A DNA stretch of 64,000 nucleotides from an uncultured Collinsella sp. (GTDB lineage Bacteria > Actinomycetota > Coriobacteriia > Coriobacteriales > Coriobacteriaceae): contig CAKUEU010000001.1 in NCBI GenBank assembly GCA_934646865.1, positions 65,409 to 129,408 on the forward strand, written 5' to 3'. Position 1 is the first letter of the stretch. The number at the start of each line of letters is the position of its first letter. Positions 61,497-64,000 of the stretch are shown piece after piece. A program made the position numbers and the translations under genes. Under the pieces are notes generated by a model. It was given only the letters and a program-made list of their open reading frames with translations, searched no databases and was not told the origin of the DNA.

Positions 61497-62408
61497 ATGC
61501 TCAATGCACTGGTTTGGGCGCTTGCCTGTTTTGGTGTCGTTGCTGCCGACATTGCCCTGAGCGTGGTTTTGTTTTCGGTACTGGACATTGTGTCGGCGCT
61601 GACGGGTTTTCCGATCGACAACCTCGATATCCAATGGTTCCAGGCCGCCGCGCAGACGGCGTCGTTTTTGATGGCACTGCTGTGGTGGCGCTATCTGTGG
61701 CCGCGCTCGTTTATGGCTCGCTGGCAAAGCGAACGCCCGCTCGGCGGGGGAGCGCGCGGCGCGTGGCGACGTATCGTCTGCGTTATCGTGATCGGCCTGG
61801 CCTTACAGGTGGTCGTTGGCTACGTGACCGACGCCGTGTTGTCGCTGCTGCCCGAGGCCGCGGCTGACTACAGCGAGCTTGTCGAGGAAACGGGTATGGG
61901 CGATACCAGCTACCTCGCCGTGCTGACCACGGTGCTTGGCGCTCCATTTTGCGAAGAGCTGCTGGTGCGCGGCATCATTTTTGAGTTTTCACTCCGAGCG
62001 TTTAACCCGCAGTGCCGTCCGCTCTGGAAGCGTCGGCGCCGCGTGCAAGCGCAGGACGGAGCCATGGTGCCCTGGGCGGCCCCGAGCACCTGGGGTATCG
62101 CCGCGGCAATCGTGCTGCAGGCGGCGGTCTTTGGTTTTATGCACATGAACTGGGTGCAGGGCTGCTACGCGGGCGCCGCCGGTCTCATCTTTTGCTGGGT
62201 GCTCGTTACGACCGGAAAGCTCCGCTACACCATCCTGCTGCACTTTGCCTTTAACGCCGGGTCGTATTTCATGGCGTTGCTCTGGTTTGTGAACACGCCC
62301 CTCGACGTGGTCATCACGGTCGCCATCGCCGGCGTCATTCTCGTGGAGGCCATGCGCTCGCTGCGTCACGCGTGTGGGACGGACGCAGCGGGCGCGCCCT
62401 TGCGCTAG
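61497..62408 (+). CDS. CPBP-family intramembrane glutamic protease
   Basis: 303 residues from ATG 61497 (GAGGAGGG upstream). About seven to eight membrane helices. The three Abi/CPBP motifs are present: EELLVRG (EExxxR, about 156), FGFMHMN (FxxxH, about 214) and HFAFN (about 253). These residues form the active site of Rce1-like proteases. In bacteria the substrate is usually unknown; roles range from peptide maturation to bacteriocin immunity. It overlaps the stop of the convergent YgiQ gene by 4 nt. Confidence 0.88.
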   Translation: MLNALVWALACFGVVAADIALSVVLFSVLDIVSALTGFPIDNLDIQWFQAAAQTASFLMALLWWRYLWPRSFMARWQSERPLGGGARGAWRRIVCVIVIGLALQVVVGYVTDAVLSLLPEAAADYSELVEETGMGDTSYLAVLTTVLGAPFCEELLVRGIIFEFSLRAFNPQCRPLWKRRRRVQAQDGAMVPWAAPSTWGIAAAIVLQAAVFGFMHMNWVQGCYAGAAGLIFCWVLVTTGKLRYTILLHFAFNAGSYFMALLWFVNTPLDVVITVAIAGVILVEAMRSLRHACGTDAAGAPLR

Positions 62409-64000
62409 TTACGGCGTTCGCCTCCGTTGGCACCTTGACGCCCCTGGGCTGCGCGGTTACGCCCCGCGGTGTTCTGCGCGCGCGACATACCGCCGTGGCC
62501 CTTGCTGCCCTTAGGCCCCTTGCCGGCACCGCCGCCGTGGGCCTTATCGCCCTTCTTGCCGGTGCCATGTCCGCCGCTGGCAGACGTCTCGCCCGGGCGC
62601 GGCGGCACGGGGCGGATCAGGCAATGCTTGGTGTAGCCGATCAGGTCGCGACGGCCGGCCTTCTCCAGCGCCTCGCGCACGAGCTTGTAGTTCTCGGGCT
62701 TGCGATACTGAATCAGCGCGCGCTGCATGGCCTTCTCGTGCGGGTCGCGCGCCACGTAGATCGGCTGCATGGTGCGCGGGTCCACGCCGGTGTAGTACAT
62801 GCAGGTCGACATGGTGGACGGGGTGGGGTAGAAGTCCTGCACCTGCTCGGGCATGTAGCCCATGTCGCGCACGGCCTCGGCAAGGTCCACGGCTTCCTTC
62901 ATGGTCGAGCCGGGGTGGCTCGAGATGAGATACGGCACCACATACTGCTTGAGTCCGTACTCGCGGTTCAGGCGCTCAAATTTGCGGCAGAATGCGTCGT
63001 AGACGGCGCGGCTCGGCTTGCCCATCACGGACAGCACCGCGTCGCTCACGTGCTCGGGCGCCACGCGCAGCTGGCCCGAGACATGGTGCTCCAGCAGCTC
63101 GCGCAAAAACTCGTCCGAGGCATCGGCCATGGTGTAGTCAAAGCGGATACCGCTGCGCACAAAGACCTTCTTGACGCCCGGCAGCTGGCGCAGGTCGCGC
63201 AGCAGCTGCGTGTAGCCGCTCTCGTCGACCACCATGTTCTTGCATACGCTCGGCCACAGGCAGCGCTTGTTCTTGCACACGCCGTGCTTGAGCTGTTTGT
63301 CGCAGGCAGGGCGGCTAAAGTTAGCCGTCGGTCCGCCCACGTCGTTGATGTAGCCCTTAAACTCGGGGTCGCGCGTGAGCAGCTCGGCCTCGCGCATGAT
63401 CGAGTCGTGGCTGCGCATCTGCAGCACGCGTCCCTGGTGGAAGGTGAGCGCGCAAAACGAGCACTCGCCAAAACAGCCGCGGTTGGAGCTAATGGAAAAC
63501 TTGATCTCGGCAAAGGCCGGCACGCCGCCTGCCGCGTCGTAGTCGGGATGCCAATCGCGTGCGTAGGGGAGCTCGGCCACCTCGTCCATCTCATCGGTGG
63601 TGAGTGTTGCCGACGGCGGGTTCTGCACCACATAGACGCTGTTGGGGTAGGGCTCTACCAGGCGATGGCCGGTGATGGGGTCCATATTCTGCTGCTGCAC
63701 GTTAAAGCTGCGCGCATAGTTGAGCTTGTCAGCGGCAAGGTCGTCCCAGCTGGGCAGCAGGTCGTAGTCGTAGACCTCGTCGAGCGAACCCGTGCGGTAG
63801 ACGGTACCGTTGATGTAGGTGATCTGATCGACAGGCAGTCCGGCATCGAGCGCGTCGGCGATCTCGACGATCGCGTGCTCGCCCATGCCGTAGATGAGGA
63901 TGTCGGCGCCCGAGTCGAGCAGTACCGAGCGCTTGAGCTTGTCCTGCCAGTAGTCGTAGTGGGCCAGGCGGCGCAGGCTCGCCTCGATGCCGCCGATGAT
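62405..64000 (-). CDS. YgiQ-family radical-SAM protein, 5' end outside the window
   Basis: The frame stays open to the right window edge (about 38 residues before the ATG at 63886, including GGIEASLRRLAHYDYW), so that ATG is internal. RGCFGECSFCAL is the CX3CX2C [4Fe-4S] motif. FSISSNRGC, GGPTANF, CLWPSVCKN and RVAPEHVSD follow, as in the UPF0313/YgiQ group, whose reaction is unsettled. The C-terminal 75 residues are a Gly/Lys/Arg-rich tail (GKGPKGSKGHGG). It converges on the CPBP gene with overlapping stops. Confidence 0.9.
   Translation of the reverse strand: MIGGIEASLRRLAHYDYWQDKLKRSVLLDSGADILIYGMGEHAIVEIADALDAGLPVDQITYINGTVYRTGSLDEVYDYDLLPSWDDLAADKLNYARSFNVQQQNMDPITGHRLVEPYPNSVYVVQNPPSATLTTDEMDEVAELPYARDWHPDYDAAGGVPAFAEIKFSISSNRGCFGECSFCALTFHQGRVLQMRSHDSIMREAELLTRDPEFKGYINDVGGPTANFSRPACDKQLKHGVCKNKRCLWPSVCKNMVVDESGYTQLLRDLRQLPGVKKVFVRSGIRFDYTMADASDEFLRELLEHHVSGQLRVAPEHVSDAVLSVMGKPSRAVYDAFCRKFERLNREYGLKQYVVPYLISSHPGSTMKEAVDLAEAVRDMGYMPEQVQDFYPTPSTMSTCMYYTGVDPRTMQPIYVARDPHEKAMQRALIQYRKPENYKLVREALEKAGRRDLIGYTKHCLIRPVPPRPGETSASGGHGTGKKGDKAHGGGAGKGPKGSKGHGGMSRAQNTAGRNRAAQGRQGANGGERRN

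Overview
The window looks like a chromosomal segment of a high-GC Gram-positive gut anaerobe. Coriobacteriia, and Collinsella in particular, is my best guess. The basis is the base composition, an LPXTG sortase substrate, an [FeFe]-hydrogenase, an EFR1-type flavodoxin/ferredoxin, PTS sugar uptake and many short palindromic intergenic elements. This is inference; no rRNA, tRNA or marker gene fixes the taxon. I found no tRNA, rRNA, CRISPR array, transposase or integrase.

Layout. 1-5.3 kb: end of an amidohydrolase, a small zinc-ribbon membrane protein, and a copper efflux set (CopA, CopZ, CsoR) read leftward from a promoter with a CsoR-like operator. 5.4-8.7 kb: a large LPXTG-anchored coiled-coil protein with a CAP domain. 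9.2-45.4 kb: a dense accessory island. It holds three Ser/Thr kinase-like proteins, a PP2C phosphatase, two FHA proteins, a ClpB-like AAA ATPase, a small radical-SAM activase-like protein, a TIR-DUF4357 protein, a membrane RCK/RyR-like protein, six zinc-ribbon proteins (five of them with membrane anchors or long low-complexity tails), DUF6273-type proteins, tandem paralogues and a GNAT. 46-48 kb: a DEAD-box helicase. 49 kb: EFR1 ferredoxin. 50-54.6 kb: an alpha-glucoside PTS operon with its own antiterminator and a GH4 phospho-alpha-glucosidase. 54.9-61 kb: an NAD(P)H-linked [FeFe]-hydrogenase pair followed by a NitT/TauT-like binding lipoprotein and a fused ABC permease-ATPase. 61-64 kb: an orphan RelB/DinJ antitoxin, a CPBP protease and a YgiQ radical-SAM protein running off the window.

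The main discovery is how the island is wired. A 12-bp palindrome, TGTTGCGCAACA, lies upstream of nearly every transcription unit from 8.7 to 44.9 kb. In 11 promoters a TANNNT -10 hexamer follows at exactly 19 nt. This ties together the LPXTG protein, both smaller kinases or their neighbours, an 11-gene operon (15.4-29.4 kb), the TIR/RyR operon, the zinc-ribbon proteins, the DUF6273 proteins and the GNAT as one probable regulon. Its regulator is not visible here.

Within the 11-gene operon the order is coiled coil, zinc ribbon-FHA, radical SAM, AAA, PP2C, kinase with 13 ETVTV-like repeats, then two pairs of paralogues and a membrane protein. This suggests a phosphothreonine relay: kinases write, FHA proteins read, PP2C erases, with the AAA and radical-SAM proteins as the working machinery. 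I know no described system with this composition.

A second discovery is a 299-bp composite element occurring three times (4974, 8881, 45523). Each copy has four 57-bp imperfect palindromes spaced exactly 81, 80 and 81 bp. Two copies in the same orientation bracket the island.
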